From contig NZ_JAODOQ010000001.1 in the NCBI RefSeq assembly GCF_025398315.1, forward strand, positions 1,674,001 to 1,738,000: a stretch of 64,000 nt of DNA, read 5' to 3'. This stretch comes from Shewanella phaeophyticola (lineage in GTDB: Bacteria > Pseudomonadota > Gammaproteobacteria > Enterobacterales > Shewanellaceae). Below, piece after piece: positions 1 to 10,800 of this stretch; the stretch's first letter is position 1, and every line of letters begins with the position of its first letter. The notes under the pieces are model-generated. The model was not told the DNA's origin. It was given only the letters and a program-made list of their open reading frames with translations, and made no database searches. The translations under genes were made by a program, and so were the position numbers.

Positions 1-1124
1 ATAATCAGGTACAAGTTATCGTTGCTACCATTGCTTTTGGTATGGGCATTGATAAGTCCGATATTCGTTTTGTTATTCATTATGATTTACCCAAATCGAT
101 TGAAAATTACAGTCAAGAAATCGGCCGTGCAGGGCGCGATGGTCAATTGTCTCATTGTGTTACATTAGCGAATCTCGATGGGTTAAATACGGTCGAAAAC
201 TTTGTCTATGGTGATACGCCTGAGCCTGAAAGCATCAAGCAATTACTTGAAATCATTGCTGATGAAACGGATCAAGGGCGCTGGGAAGTTCAAGAACTGC
301 CATTATCTACAGCCTGTAACATTCGCGGCTTGCCATTAAAAACCTTGTTTGTGCAATTAGAACTACTTGGGGTGATTAGCCCAAGTTTTGCGTATTTTGC
401 TGATTTTAAATACCGCTTTGTAGAAGATATGCAGGTTATTTTGAAGCGCTTTAACTCTGAACGTCAGGCTTTTTTAAACCAAGTATTTGAACATACTCAC
501 TTTAAAAAAATCTGGGGGCAGTTAGATTTTGACAGTTTGTATCAACAATATGGTGCCGAGCGCCAACGTGTTGTGGCGGCATTGGAGTATTTAGCTGAGC
601 AGCAGCTGATTATTCTTGAAACTAAAAAAATCACTCAGGTGTATAACGTTAATCAACAGGCGCTTGTTCATCCTGCACAGTTACAGGCATTAAGCTTGCA
701 GATAAGCAACTATTTTGCTGATAACGAGCGCAAAGAAATTGTGCGTATTAGCCAACTGGTGGCATTTTTTGAGCTCGACAGCTGTTTAAGTGCCTCATTG
801 GCCGAATACTTCGACGATCAAGCCGCGCCGAAATCATGTGGTCATTGCAGTGTTTGTCGTGGTCAAATTGCGGTATTATCTAAACAGGCGTTAGCTCCAT
901 TACCAGACTCAGCTAACGTTGCTGCATTGCTTGCGCCATTACACCAAGTGGCTCAGGCTAAATCGCTACCCACTGTGACTGTTGCGACACAGGCTAAATT
1001 TCTTGCTGGTATGGTGATGCCAAGGTTTAGCCGTTTAAAAGTCAAACAATTAGACGGCTTTGGCCGTTTTAGTGCTTACCGATACCAAGATATTCTGGCT
1101 GCTGTTAACAAGGTGAATTCATGA
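1..1124 (+). CDS. RecQ-family ATP-dependent DNA helicase (5' truncated by window)
   Basis: C-terminal part of a superfamily 2 DNA helicase; the reading frame is open from the window edge (phase starts at base 3), so the start and the Walker A region lie outside. Visible are helicase motif V ([15 protein letters not shown]) and motif VI ([10 protein letters not shown]), followed by a RecQ-type zinc-binding segment with cysteines in the pattern SC...SCGHCSVC around residues 260-290 of the visible part. The last 80 residues do not look like a typical HRDC domain. RecQ enzymes unwind DNA 3'-5' in recombination and fork repair. The next small gene overlaps its stop by 4 bases (ATGA), suggesting coupled translation. 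It may be a second RecQ-like helicase rather than housekeeping recQ itself. Confidence 0.88.
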   Translation, partial: NQVQVIVATIAFGMGIDKSDIRFVIHYDLPKSIENYSQEIGRAGRDGQLSHCVTLANLDGLNTVENFVYGDTPEPESIKQLLEIIADETDQGRWEVQELPLSTACNIRGLPLKTLFVQLELLGVISPSFAYFADFKYRFVEDMQVILKRFNSERQAFLNQVFEHTHFKKIWGQLDFDSLYQQYGAERQRVVAALEYLAEQQLIILETKKITQVYNVNQQALVHPAQLQALSLQISNYFADNERKEIVRISQLVAFFELDSCLSASLAEYFDDQAAPKSCGHCSVCRGQIAVLSKQALAPLPDSANVAALLAPLHQVAQAKSLPTVTVATQAKFLAGMVMPRFSRLKVKQLDGFGRFSAYRYQDILAAVNKVNS

Positions 1125-1396
1125 AACCCGTTCCTGAAGCATTATTAAAAAAACACGCCAATTTAGTTCAAAGTGAGGGGGTCACTGTGGTGTCTCACAC
1201 CCAACGAGAAGTGGGTGAGTGGGTATTACAAACCTTGATGATAGAAGATTGCGATGTGCCGTTTAAGTACAAACGCCCTAAACGCTTTAAAAGTTTACAA
1301 GGCCAAAAGGTCAACCTCATTTATTATCCAGCCAAAGAATCTGTGGCTGGATTTGAAATCGAAGTCATGCAAGTGGTTCGGGTTAGACGCTACTAA
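1121..1396 (+). CDS. Conserved small protein of unknown function
   Basis: A 91-residue basic protein whose ATG overlaps the helicase stop codon (ATGA), so it is probably translated from the same message. It has no signal peptide or membrane segment. The centre is rich in Lys, Arg and Phe ([12 protein letters not shown]) and the end is RVRRY, consistent with nucleic-acid contact, but that is inference. I do not recognise a named domain. The coupling to a RecQ-type helicase is the only hint of a role. Confidence 0.65.
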   Translation: MKPVPEALLKKHANLVQSEGVTVVSHTQREVGEWVLQTLMIEDCDVPFKYKRPKRFKSLQGQKVNLIYYPAKESVAGFEIEVMQVVRVRRY

Positions 1397-1476
1397 TCGC
1401 TCTACTACTGGCAGCCTTAATTCCACATAATAGTATTAACCTAATGATGGCAGGCTATTGATAATTTAACTATTAT

Positions 1477-2033
1477 CTATTTAATACTGTAGTTAAATTC
1501 ACTTACCGCCCGCCAAATGCGATAACGTAATTGAGCATCTTTAGGTAAATAAAATACCTTTGGCAAACGGCTATCGTATGCTTGGGTAAGGCTGTCATTG
1601 AGAACCACAAATTGTGCTTTTTTGCCATCTGTACACATCATTCGGGTACTTGGCCTTGCATTATGTTGTTCACTTGATAATAACGGTAACCCCAGCCGTC
1701 GAGTGACAGGGTCTGGATTTCGCCTATTAACTTTACCTTGTTGCAGTCAACCAGCTTATTTTGACCTACCTGGATTTCAATTAAATACTCTGACTCATTG
1801 TTTAGCTTAGGTAGGGTTATGATGTGTTGCACCATGTTGGCTTGAGGCGCAGGATACATTTTTGTGTCTGCTTGAGCCTGATAGTTTTCTGTATTCATTA
1901 CGCTGGATTGAATGGGTATTGTGTTTAATGGGTCGTTATTGGTTTTAGGGGTGGCCTGGCTCGCCAATGACACGCTAGCAATAAGTAAACTAGCGGCCAT
2001 GAGTAGCGGCTTATATTGTGCAGTTGTGCGCAT
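1477..2033 (-). CDS. eco: Ecotin, periplasmic serine protease inhibitor (frameshifted)
   Basis: Ecotin dimers inhibit trypsin-fold serine proteases in the periplasm. The first frame (1638-2033) has a signal peptide ending near SLASQA, then matches ecotin: MYPAPQ, an ITLPKLNNESEYLIEIQVGQ stretch, VDCNKVKLIGEI and LDGWGYRYYQV. It stops at 1638, but the -1/+1 frame continues immediately with TRMMCTDGKKAQF, DSRLPKVFYLPKDAQLRYRIWRA and a stop at 1477. That continuation contains the reactive-site Met-Met-Cys segment (P1 methionine) and the conserved tail. One indel near 1641-1660 therefore splits the gene. It could be a real pseudogene, but similar single breaks occur in essential genes of this window. 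The identification rests on recalled similarity over both pieces. Confidence 0.8.
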
Positions 2034-2225
2034 TGTTGTTAATTCCTTATGAGTATGAATAACGACTTAAACGATTGAGCAGGACAAAAGGGTTATTTAC
2101 AATGATGTATTTTCAAACAAAAGTTTGCTTAAAATTAACATCTCTAATTGAGTTTAGATCATAAGTATGACATAACATACTGATAACCTTTGACACATTG
2201 TTTTTATCATAAGGTATCGTTTTCG

Positions 2226-3248
2226 ATGCACAATAATCAAAATTTAGAACAAACCTCGCACATATTGCACCTCGTGTTGCCTAAAATGTCTGAGTTAGCC
2301 ATTCCGGTCACGCCTGAAAACTATGCAATTTGGTTTGATTATTTTGCCGAAACTAACCTCAATTTAAAACGGGCTATCGATGGCTTAATTGCCAATGATG
2401 TTAAATTTACCCCGGAAGTTAATCTGGGTTTGTATAATCGCTTTATTGAAGAGCGCTCGCCTGAAATCATCGAAAACGTCCAAATAGAAACGCAAATCTT
2501 AATCAATAGTTTGGTCCATAAAATTGAGCTGTTAGGCGAGGGCACGGCAAACTTTTCCGGCAACTTAAGCGAGTTTAACCAAAAACTGCAATCTAACCCT
2601 AATTCTGATGAGTTAACCTTGTTAGTGATGAGTATTGCCGCAGAAGTGGAACAAGTGATTGCCAGTAACCGCCATATGTCTGAAAGCTTAGTGTCGCTGT
2701 CTGATGAAATCGCCAACCTTAAAAGCGAGATGGATAATTTAAGCAAGGTGGCCATGACAGACGAGTTGACCTCGCTCAATAATCGCCGCGCTTATGAATT
2801 GTTTGCCGCTGAACAAATGACTAAGTTTACCGACACGCAAACCGTGTGCAGCTTGTTGATGATAGATATTGATAATTTCAAACAATTTAATGAAACCTTT
2901 GGTCATCTGATTGGAGACAAAGTGCTGGCTTATGTGGCACTAGCCATGAAACACACGGTAAAGGGGGATGACTTAGTTGCACGTTATGGCGGTGAAGAGT
3001 TTGTGGTGATGTTGCCCAATGCTAAGTTAACCGATGCAGTTAATGTAGCTGAAAAAATTCGTGAACGTATTTCGCTTAAACAATTATCGATTGGTAAAGA
3101 AAAGAAACAAAACTTAGGTCATATTACGGTATCGATTGGTGTGGCAACCATTCAAACCGGCGATGATGCCGATACCTTATTAGCACGTGCAGATGAGCAA
3201 TTATATATAGCTAAAAGAGCAGGTAGAAACTGCGTAAAATATGCTTAA
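2226..3248 (+). CDS. GGDEF-domain diguanylate cyclase
   Basis: Predicted cytoplasmic diguanylate cyclase making cyclic di-GMP from two GTP. The ATG at 2226 is preferred over 2190 because AAGG lies about 11 bases upstream; this gives 340 residues. The first ~165 residues form a helical module (PENYAIWFDYF near the start) ending in a probable coiled coil that leads into the GGDEF domain. That domain has DELTSLNNRRAYE at its start, MIDIDNFKQFNETFGH, the active-site signature YGGEEF and the closing AKRAGRNCVKY. The product-inhibition site (RxxD five residues before GGEEF) reads KGDD, so the arginine is replaced. No membrane segment or classical sensor domain is visible. The gene is monocistronic, followed by a strong hairpin. 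Confidence 0.93.
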   Translation: MHNNQNLEQTSHILHLVLPKMSELAIPVTPENYAIWFDYFAETNLNLKRAIDGLIANDVKFTPEVNLGLYNRFIEERSPEIIENVQIETQILINSLVHKIELLGEGTANFSGNLSEFNQKLQSNPNSDELTLLVMSIAAEVEQVIASNRHMSESLVSLSDEIANLKSEMDNLSKVAMTDELTSLNNRRAYELFAAEQMTKFTDTQTVCSLLMIDIDNFKQFNETFGHLIGDKVLAYVALAMKHTVKGDDLVARYGGEEFVVMLPNAKLTDAVNVAEKIRERISLKQLSIGKEKKQNLGHITVSIGVATIQTGDDADTLLARADEQLYIAKRAGRNCVKYA

Positions 3249-3271
3249 TGAGTTCAGTTAGATTTGTATAG

Positions 3272-3310
3272 AATAACAAGGCCAGCAGTCAATCTGCTGG
3301 CCTTGTTATT
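3272..3310. terminator. Long perfect hairpin between convergent genes
   Basis: Two 17-base perfectly complementary arms (3272-3288 and 3294-3310) around a 5-base loop, between the ends of the GGDEF gene and the convergent acetyltransferase gene. The run of U after the stem is weak on either strand, but position and stability suggest a bidirectional terminator. Confidence 0.75.
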
Positions 3311-3322
3311 GAATGCATGGGC

Positions 3323-6040
3323 TTAATCATTAGTTTGTTTGTCTTTGTTCTGTAAGTCCATATGCATTTTTATCAAATGTTCTTCCATATCAAACGACAC
3401 GGTAAAGCCCAACGATTTGGCTAAACTGGCCATATTACGGTTTTCAAACATGGTGAATCCGGTTAAGTACAAGGTATTGTTGTTTTTATAATAAGTAATC
3501 AGTTTTTCGAGCAGTAGCTTACCTAGGCCAATACCCTGGTAATCACTGCGGACAGCCATGGCAAATTCAGCCTCGGTGTTATCGGGGTCAATAGAGGCTC
3601 TTACCGCGCCGAGAGTGAGCTCTTCACCCTCTGCGGTTGCAGTGGTCGCAATAAACGCCATTTCACGCGCATAATCGATTTGAGTGAGTACGGCCATCTC
3701 TTCATGGGTCATCTTAGAACGCATTCCAAAATAACGTTTGTATCTGTCTTCATCGCTAAGTGAATTATCAAATTCTAAATGCTTAGGCTCATCTTCTGGC
3801 AAGATGGGTCTTAACATGACGGTTAAACCGTTTTTAAGTGTGGAAGTTTGTTCTAACTCTTTGGGATAAGGCATGATAGCCAAACGGCCAATATTGTCTT
3901 GTGGACTGTCATGCAGGCGCATGTTGACATCTAGTAAGGTGATTTTTTCGCCCGCGGCTAACACGGGGTTTATGTCTATTTCGGCAATTTCTGGACAGTC
4001 GATAACTAACTGAGATATTTGGGTCAACATAAGACATAGCGCATTCATGTCCAGGCTACAGTGGTAAATGCCTGTCGCGCAGCTTATTGGTTTTCAGTGC
4101 TTGAATCACCATATAACGCGCCAAGGCCATATTCAATGGTGGCAATGCTACGGCTGCATCTCGAGTAGGATCCCATTCTGAGCCACCTTCGCCAATACAA
4201 ATCGCAGAGTACAAATACCGGGTCGTTAATGACTGACACGCGGATTTCTTGTGCGCCTGCCGTTAATGCCATTTTTTGAATAATCAGTCCATCTATTTTG
4301 GCTTTGGGGTTAATTTGATGAACCCTGTCAATAATCGAGTGCGCAGCATGGCTAACATCATCATCTGAGGTTAAATTGAGCACCACGCCGTGAACATCTG
4401 ATTTATAGAGTAGGTCAGGTGACTGCACTTTTAGCGCGACCGGATAACCCGCGCTATTGGCGACATTAACCGCTTCGTCAACATCACTGACAAACCAGGT
4501 ATCGATGGTGTTTAAACCATAAGCTTTTAATATATCAACCGCTTGATGGGTTTCTACCACAGTTTGTCCGCGGTCGAGAGCCTGTTGTAATAGGGTTTTG
4601 GCTATATTGCGATCGGCTGGGATATTGTCGGGGATCGACAACGGCACTTCTTGTAATAATTTTTGGTTACGGCGGTATTCGACCATGTGCATAAAGGCCG
4701 CACAGCACCCTCAGGGGTGCGATACGTAGGAATGCCAGCTTTGGTAAAGCGTTTACGCCCCAGGTAGGCCGAGTCTTCACCGCTCCAGTTGGTTAAAATA
4801 TTTAACTTATGCCGGTTAGGGTTCTTATTAATTGTTTCAATGATGCTTGTGGCTATCTCGACACTTTCAGCCAATATTGACGGTGAATGCAACACTAAAA
4901 TCGTGTCGACGTCATTGCTATTCATTAACACTTCAAGGGTTTTTGCATAACGCTGGTGGTCTGCATCGCCAATCATGTCGATAGGATTTTGCCTTGACCA
5001 GGTGTCTGGTAAAATGGTGTTCAGTTCGTTTATGGTGTTGTCAGACAATTGCGCTAATTTACCGCCTTTGATAATTAACTCGTCAGCCGCCAAAACCGCA
5101 GAGTACGCCGCCATTACTCATAATAATTAACCGCTCACCTTTTAATGTAGTTGAGTGGGCAAGGCTTTCTACTGCGGCAAACAGTTCAATTAAATCATTT
5201 ACCCGCAGCATACCTGCACGACGAAACGCCGCTTCATATACGGCGTCGTTACCACCAATGCCGCCAGTATGGAGCATGGCTGCTTTCATGCCTTCATGGC
5301 TGCGGCCAGATTTAATCACAAAAATAGGTTTGTTTCGCGCAGCTGCGCGAGCGGCGGATAAAAAGTGACGTTTTTCATTAATGGAATCAATATAAAGCAT
5401 GATTGCACTGGTTTTGCTGTCGCGGCCGAGGTAATCCAGCAGCTCATCAAAGTCGATATCAGTGGCATCACCAAGCGAAATAAACGATGAAAAGCCAATG
5501 CCCTTATTGTTGGCCCAATCTAATACTGTGGTACAAATGGCTGCTGATTGAGACACAAAGGCAATCTTGCCAGATATGGCACCCGCATGGGCTAAACTGG
5601 CGTTTAATCCGATGGGCGGTAAAATCATCCCGAGGCTATTTGGCTTCAACAACCGCATACCATAACGTTTAGCATATTGTTTGGTCAGTGTGAGCAAATC
5701 ATTACCGTGCTCGTCGGTTTGTAACGCCATACCCGAGGCCATAATAATGGCCACTTTGCAGCCAAATTGGGCTAACCGTTCAACAATGCTGGGTACTTTT
5801 TGCGCGCTAGTGCATATGATGGCTAAATCAGGTTTAATTGGCAGGGCTTCAATATTAGGGTAGGCAAGCACACCCATTACCGCCGTGTATTTAGGGGTTA
5901 CGGGCATTATCGGTCACTGAAAATCCACTGGATAATAAGTTTTTCATGATGCCTTTGCCGGCACGCTTATCACCATTTGATGCACCAATAACCGCGACTG
6001 ACGTGGGCTTAAAGAGAGAATGAATACTGCGTTGACTCAT
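3323..6040 (-). CDS. Acyl-CoA synthetase (NDP-forming)/GNAT protein lysine acetyltransferase, Pat/PatZ type (multiply frameshifted)
   Basis: One long gene of about 900 codons, matching the PatZ/Pat family (Gcn5-type lysine acetyltransferase fused to an acetate-CoA ligase-like module). The start is ATG at 6040 (MSQRSIHSLFKPTSVAVIGAS), giving the CoA-binding N-terminus. Successive pieces follow in different frames: 5907-5083 (CoA ligase domain, IAFVSQSAAICTTVLDWA), 5114-4602, 4692 to about 4205 (ATP-grasp part, GYPVALKVQSPDLLYKSDVHG), about 4205-4090 (ICIGEGGSEWDPTRDAAVALP), then 4048-3323. The last piece holds INPVLAAGE and the GNAT domain with its acetyl-CoA loop QGIGLGKLLLEKLI. The family acetylates and inactivates enzymes such as acetyl-CoA synthetase. 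At least five frame changes occur, more than in any other gene here, so true decay is possible, but conserved sequence is continuous across every break. Confidence 0.85.
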
Positions 6041-6193
6041 ATTGGTGTCCTGTGGTGATAACCGATGCTAATCAGATTAGCATATTCTCAGTAAATTGAT
6101 GATGTTGCACTATTTATTATCATCAATTTATCCCACCGCGATCATCCAGTTGTCATGCCTACTACTAATACCATATATGCATTTAATTAGAAT

Positions 6194-6219
6194 AAAAAAA
6201 GTAGCCTTACAAATAAGGC
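6194..6219 (-). terminator. Rho-independent terminator of the RND operon
   Basis: On the minus strand GCCTTA-tttg-TAAGGC is followed by a T-rich run (tactttttttatt), just downstream of the RND permease stop. Confidence 0.7.
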
Positions 6220-6244
6220 CCTTAATCATGTATCGCTGTAAGTG

Positions 6245-9200
6245 CTAGTTTTGTTGTGACTCTTCTAGCGTGTTATTTGGCGTGGCAGGTGAGTAAATAC
6301 CGATAATTCGTGAAATTAATGCCTTTGTATCTTCAATGGCAATATACAAACATGGAATTAAACACAGGGTTACCACAGTGGCAAACAACACACCAAAGGC
6401 TAATGATACAGCCATAGGGATCACCATTTGCGCCTGCATGCTGGTTTCAGACATGATAGGCACCAAACCGATAAAGGTGGTTAACGAGGTCAACATAATC
6501 GCTCTGAAGCGTTTACAACCTGCATTGAGTACCGCTAAACGCATCGGCACGCCTGCTTTACGTGAGTTATTGACATAATCGACCATAACCAGTGAGTCAT
6601 TCACCACTACCCCGGCTGCCGCGATAATGCCAAACATCGATAGGGCACTTAAATCAATGTCTAAAATGATGTGACCCATAACAGATCCGATAACCCCAAA
6701 CGGAATGACCGACATGATCATCACAGGCTGAATGTAAGAACGTAGCGGGATAGCCAATAAGCTGTAAATCACCAACAACGACAAGATAAAGTCGCGCATT
6801 TGAGTGTTAGCGCTATCTAGTTGTTCCTGGATATTACCAGATACTTCACTGCGAACTTGTGGGTATTTAGCCAGTAGCTCTGGGATAAAGTTATCGCGAA
6901 TATCTTTGGCGAGCTTAAAGGGTTCAGCCTGTTCTGCATCAACCGAGCCCCATACGTTAATGGTACGGCTGCCATTTTCACGACGTATGCTATTAACCCC
7001 TTGAACCACTTTAATGTCAGCGACTTCAGATAACGGCAACTCACCACCTTGTGGTGTTTTAATTAACACATCTTGCACCAATGATATTGAGTTTCGCTGC
7101 TCTTCTGGGTAGCGCAGCATGACTTTGATTTCTTCACCATTACGGATAATGCGCTGCGCTTCTAGACCATAAAAACTGTTGCCCACTTGCGAGGCAATAT
7201 TAGCTAAGGTTAAGCCTAATGCATTGGCTAACGGTTTTAATTGGAACTGCACTTCTTTGGCACTGGATTGCCTGCTGTCGTTGACATCACTTACGCCTTT
7301 TAAGCTGTTGAGCTTTTCTTTTAACATCATTGAGGCGGCAATGAGTTGCTCTTCGTTGTTGCCTTCAAGTCTAAAGCTGATGTCGCCATCTTCACGGCCG
7401 CCACCCATTAAACTGTCTTGAATGGTAAACGACTTAACTCCAGGAATTAATGGCATGGCTTGGCGCCAAAGCTCTGCTAGGGCAAAGGTGTCCATTGGGC
7501 GTAACTCAGGGTCAACTAATTTTGTCATCACTTCTGCATTAGTTTGGCCTTTTAGGTCAACTTGCATGTCAGAAATCATTCGTTGGCCGTATTGTTGCTC
7601 AACCTCTTTGTCGACTTTATATAATGTTGCTTCAATGGCAAGCGCTGCGGCTAACGTTGCTTTTTCTGATGCATCCACGTTCATTTCAATTTTAATTCGT
7701 GGGAAGTCATGAGGGATTTTAGGTTGACCAATAAAGCGTACTAAACCGCCACCATAAAGACCAGCACACACTAAAATTAAACTGATAAACAGCATGATCA
7801 CTGCGTAGCGATATTTAATGGCAATTTCTAATGATGGACGATAAATATTCTCAATGTATTTCGTTAAATTACGGTCTACTGCACCTTGAACAAAGTTGAC
7901 GCCATTACGCAACCAGTCCAATGGGTTTTTAGACCCAGCCTTAACGACCTTAGGTTTTTTCATGTGAGCTAAATGCGCAGGTAGGATCAGTTTTGACTCA
8001 ACCAATGAAAAGAGCAAACATAAAATCACCACGTAACCAATGGCCTGACCAAAGGCAGAAGAGGAATCGTCATCCATAGTAATAGGTAAAAATGCCGCGA
8101 TGGTAGTCAAAACACCAAAAGTAGCTGGCATCGCCACTTTTTGCACCCCACGGATCACGCTTTCAATACTTTGGCCGTGCTCTTCTGATTCGCTGTGGGC
8201 ACTTTCTCCCATCACAATCGCATCATCAACCACAATACCAAGCACTAAGATAAACGCGAACAAACTGATGACGTTAATGGTGACATCAATAAATGCCATT
8301 GGCATAAACAGTAGCGTACCTAAGAAACACACTGGTAGGCCCATCATGACCCAAAATGCTAAACGCACTCGTAAGAATAGTGCCAACATTAAAAATACCA
8401 ATACCGCACCGCTTTTCATGCTGTCTAACATAAGTTGTAAGCGGCCATCTAGGTAGTAGGTCATATCTACCCAAGGCTCAAGTTTAACCCCTTGTGGCAA
8501 AACTTTTTTCTTTTTATCAACATAGGTACGAATAATCTCGGCAATGTCGGTAATACTTTGGTTTTTTGCGGCGCCAATAAAGAAGGTGACAGAGTTTTTA
8601 CCATTAAATTTAGAGTATTGAATGCCTTCCTCAAAGCCATCATCAACTACGGCTATTTCACCTAATGATAATTTGGTGCCGTCATCTAATGTCAATAAGG
8701 GTAGCTCTTCAAACTCATAACCGACATAAGCCTGATTTTGAACTCGCAAGTTAATGTAGCCGTTTTCAGCTTTAATTTGCCCTGCCGACATATTACGAGA
8801 ATACCCTTGTACCGCTTGGGCAACATCATTAAATGTTAGTCCATATTCGCGCAGCTTATCTTTGCTGACTTCGATACTAATCTCATAACCCAAACCACCG
8901 TAATATTCTGAAATATTAACATTGGGAAGTTGCATGATTTCATTGTGAATTTTATCGCCCAAATCTTTTAGTTGGCGTTCGGACATATCACCATAAAGAC
9001 TTAAGTACATCACTTCTTGTCTAAATTTGATCCGTTCAACTTTAGGCGGCTCCATGTCTGCTGGGAACGTTGATATTGAGTCAATCTCAGATTTGATTTC
9101 ATCGAGTACAACTAAAGGATCGTATGACTCCTCAACCTGAAAATAGCCCTGAGCCATGTTACGGTTTGAGTAAGTAATCACCCGTTTTAAACCTTGAATA

Positions 9201-9433
9201 CTTTCAAGTGCTTGTTCAATCTTAATGGTGATGCCTTCCTCTACCTCTTGTGGTGCAGTACCTGGGTAGACAGCGCTAAATTCAATCCAGTTGATTTCAA
9301 CTTCTGGAAAAAACTGCTTTCGAATAGTGCTTGCGGTTAACAGACCACCGATTAAGATGATGATCATTAGCAAGTTTGCCGCAACACTATTGCGGGCAAA
9401 CCAGGCTATGAGTCCTTTGTGAGTATCAGCCAT
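6245..9433 (-). CDS. RND efflux transporter, inner-membrane permease
   Basis: Complete 1062-residue member of the AcrB-like (HAE1) resistance-nodulation-division family, which exports hydrophobic compounds in exchange for protons. It shows the usual layout: an N-terminal membrane helix (SVAANLLMIIILIGGLL), a large periplasmic loop, helices 2-6, a second periplasmic loop and helices 8-12. The proton-relay pair Asp-Asp is present in helix 4 (LGIVVDDAIVMGE). The second half has the matching AAAGVVVNDSLVMVDYVN. It lies 5 bases downstream of its membrane-fusion partner, forming a two-gene operon without an outer-membrane channel gene, so it probably uses a TolC-type channel encoded elsewhere. The substrate cannot be told from sequence. 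Confidence 0.95.
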   Translation of the reverse strand: MADTHKGLIAWFARNSVAANLLMIIILIGGLLTASTIRKQFFPEVEINWIEFSAVYPGTAPQEVEEGITIKIEQALESIQGLKRVITYSNRNMAQGYFQVEESYDPLVVLDEIKSEIDSISTFPADMEPPKVERIKFRQEVMYLSLYGDMSERQLKDLGDKIHNEIMQLPNVNISEYYGGLGYEISIEVSKDKLREYGLTFNDVAQAVQGYSRNMSAGQIKAENGYINLRVQNQAYVGYEFEELPLLTLDDGTKLSLGEIAVVDDGFEEGIQYSKFNGKNSVTFFIGAAKNQSITDIAEIIRTYVDKKKKVLPQGVKLEPWVDMTYYLDGRLQLMLDSMKSGAVLVFLMLALFLRVRLAFWVMMGLPVCFLGTLLFMPMAFIDVTINVISLFAFILVLGIVVDDAIVMGESAHSESEEHGQSIESVIRGVQKVAMPATFGVLTTIAAFLPITMDDDSSSAFGQAIGYVVILCLLFSLVESKLILPAHLAHMKKPKVVKAGSKNPLDWLRNGVNFVQGAVDRNLTKYIENIYRPSLEIAIKYRYAVIMLFISLILVCAGLYGGGLVRFIGQPKIPHDFPRIKIEMNVDASEKATLAAALAIEATLYKVDKEVEQQYGQRMISDMQVDLKGQTNAEVMTKLVDPELRPMDTFALAELWRQAMPLIPGVKSFTIQDSLMGGGREDGDISFRLEGNNEEQLIAASMMLKEKLNSLKGVSDVNDSRQSSAKEVQFQLKPLANALGLTLANIASQVGNSFYGLEAQRIIRNGEEIKVMLRYPEEQRNSISLVQDVLIKTPQGGELPLSEVADIKVVQGVNSIRRENGSRTINVWGSVDAEQAEPFKLAKDIRDNFIPELLAKYPQVRSEVSGNIQEQLDSANTQMRDFILSLLVIYSLLAIPLRSYIQPVMIMSVIPFGVIGSVMGHIILDIDLSALSMFGIIAAAGVVVNDSLVMVDYVNNSRKAGVPMRLAVLNAGCKRFRAIMLTSLTTFIGLVPIMSETSMQAQMVIPMAVSLAFGVLFATVVTLCLIPCLYIAIEDTKALISRIIGIYSPATPNNTLEESQQN

Positions 9434-9438
9434 GATTG

Positions 9439-10623
9439 TTATTCACCTTCCATCGCAAGTTCAGAGGCATCTTTTTCTGCTTCTTTTTGCAGAATGCGGT
9501 CTTCGGGTAGTGCTACTTTCATTCCATCAATAGGGTAGTCAAGGGCAGATGTGATCAGTTGCATACCGTTTTCAAGCCCGTCAGTGATAACAACGTTCGC
9601 ACCATCTTGGCGGATAACCGTCACGGGTTTATAACGCAAGGTTTTTTCTGCATCCATAATGGCTACTGTACCGTTGATCACTAAATGACGAGGCACAACG
9701 GCAACATTACCCACTTCAAGTCCGGTGACTTCTGCGGTGACATAGGTACCGTATCGTAATTCTTTTTTGTTGGTATTTAAGCCATATGGATCATCAACTT
9801 CAGCGACAAGGTAAGTCATACGACTTTTGCTGTCGACCACGCCTTCACTACGCACAATCTTACCGGTCCAAGTGTGTTTGCTGCCGGCAAAATTGCTATA
9901 TAAATTTACCGAAGTACCCACACCTTTTGCTTGTAAATATTGCATTTCTCTATCAGCGATAGGTAAGCGGATTTCGGCTTTATCAGTGTTGAGTACTTTA
10001 CCTACTAGGTTGCCTTTGCTGACATATGAGCCTAAGCCAATTTCACGCGCTTCAATTAATGCATCATAAGGAGCACGGATCACGGTACGTTCCAAATCAC
10101 GTTTGGCACGATTTAAGCTGGCTTCTGCACTTTTTAATTTGGCGAGTTCTTGGGCTAATTGTGGTTTACGTAGGCTTAAATCCGTTGGTTTTTGATTGGT
10201 AATATCAGCCCATTCTCTAATAGCGACTTCGGCATTGGCGCGTTCTTGTACTAAAGAGGCTTTTGAGGATGCAATATTGGCTTGGGCGTCAAGTAAGCTT
10301 GATTCATAATCGCTTGAATCAATCTTTGCCAACACTTCGCCTTTTTTAACAAAGCCACCTTTAACAAAGTTAGGGTCTAAATAAATAATTTCACCACCAA
10401 CCTGAGCAACTATTTCCGTGGTGTATTTGGCATTAACCACACCATACGAATCAACGTTAAAGGTCATAGGCTGATATATAATCTCTTTAACAGACACTAA
10501 TGGCGTCGTGTCGACTGGTGGTTTCTCTTCTGGTGGTTTTTTTAATGCAGAAAGCCCAACCAGACCTGCAACGCCAATGCCTAACACCACAAACGGTAAA
10601 ATTATCTGTTTTTTAGTAGCCAC
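9439..10623 (-). CDS. RND efflux periplasmic adaptor (membrane fusion protein)
   Basis: HlyD/AcrA-type adaptor linking the permease to an outer-membrane channel. I prefer the GTG start at 10623 (protein begins VATKKQIILPFVVLGIGVAGL) because AAGGA lies six to seven bases upstream. An ATG at 10677 would add 18 residues with no good ribosome site. The protein has an N-terminal signal anchor, a lipoyl-like half (GGEIIYLDPNFVKGGFVKKGEVLAKID), a helical hairpin at about 130-190 and the returning lipoyl half (IRAPYDALIEAREIGLGSYV), then beta-barrel and membrane-proximal parts. It has no lipobox cysteine, so it is held by the anchor helix. It precedes and is co-transcribed with the permease. Confidence 0.94.
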   Translation of the reverse strand: MATKKQIILPFVVLGIGVAGLVGLSALKKPPEEKPPVDTTPLVSVKEIIYQPMTFNVDSYGVVNAKYTTEIVAQVGGEIIYLDPNFVKGGFVKKGEVLAKIDSSDYESSLLDAQANIASSKASLVQERANAEVAIREWADITNQKPTDLSLRKPQLAQELAKLKSAEASLNRAKRDLERTVIRAPYDALIEAREIGLGSYVSKGNLVGKVLNTDKAEIRLPIADREMQYLQAKGVGTSVNLYSNFAGSKHTWTGKIVRSEGVVDSKSRMTYLVAEVDDPYGLNTNKKELRYGTYVTAEVTGLEVGNVAVVPRHLVINGTVAIMDAEKTLRYKPVTVIRQDGANVVITDGLENGMQLITSALDYPIDGMKVALPEDRILQKEAEKDASELAMEGE

Positions 10624-10800
10624 AATGCTTCCTTTTAAGTGATTTTGTATTGCAGTGTCTTCCCCAACAAACTGCAACTAATCTATTTTATACGTTATAT
10701 GTTAATCGAAATGTTTCTTGTTTGTTGTGTCAATGTGTAAACTTGTGTTTCAGTCAAGATTGATTTTTAACCATATTGTAATCGGTTAACAGGAAACGCT

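Noticed and set aside
6300..9400. Several plus-strand frames of 60-118 residues
   Set aside because: They lie antisense within the RND permease, with no ribosome sites; they are shadows of that gene.
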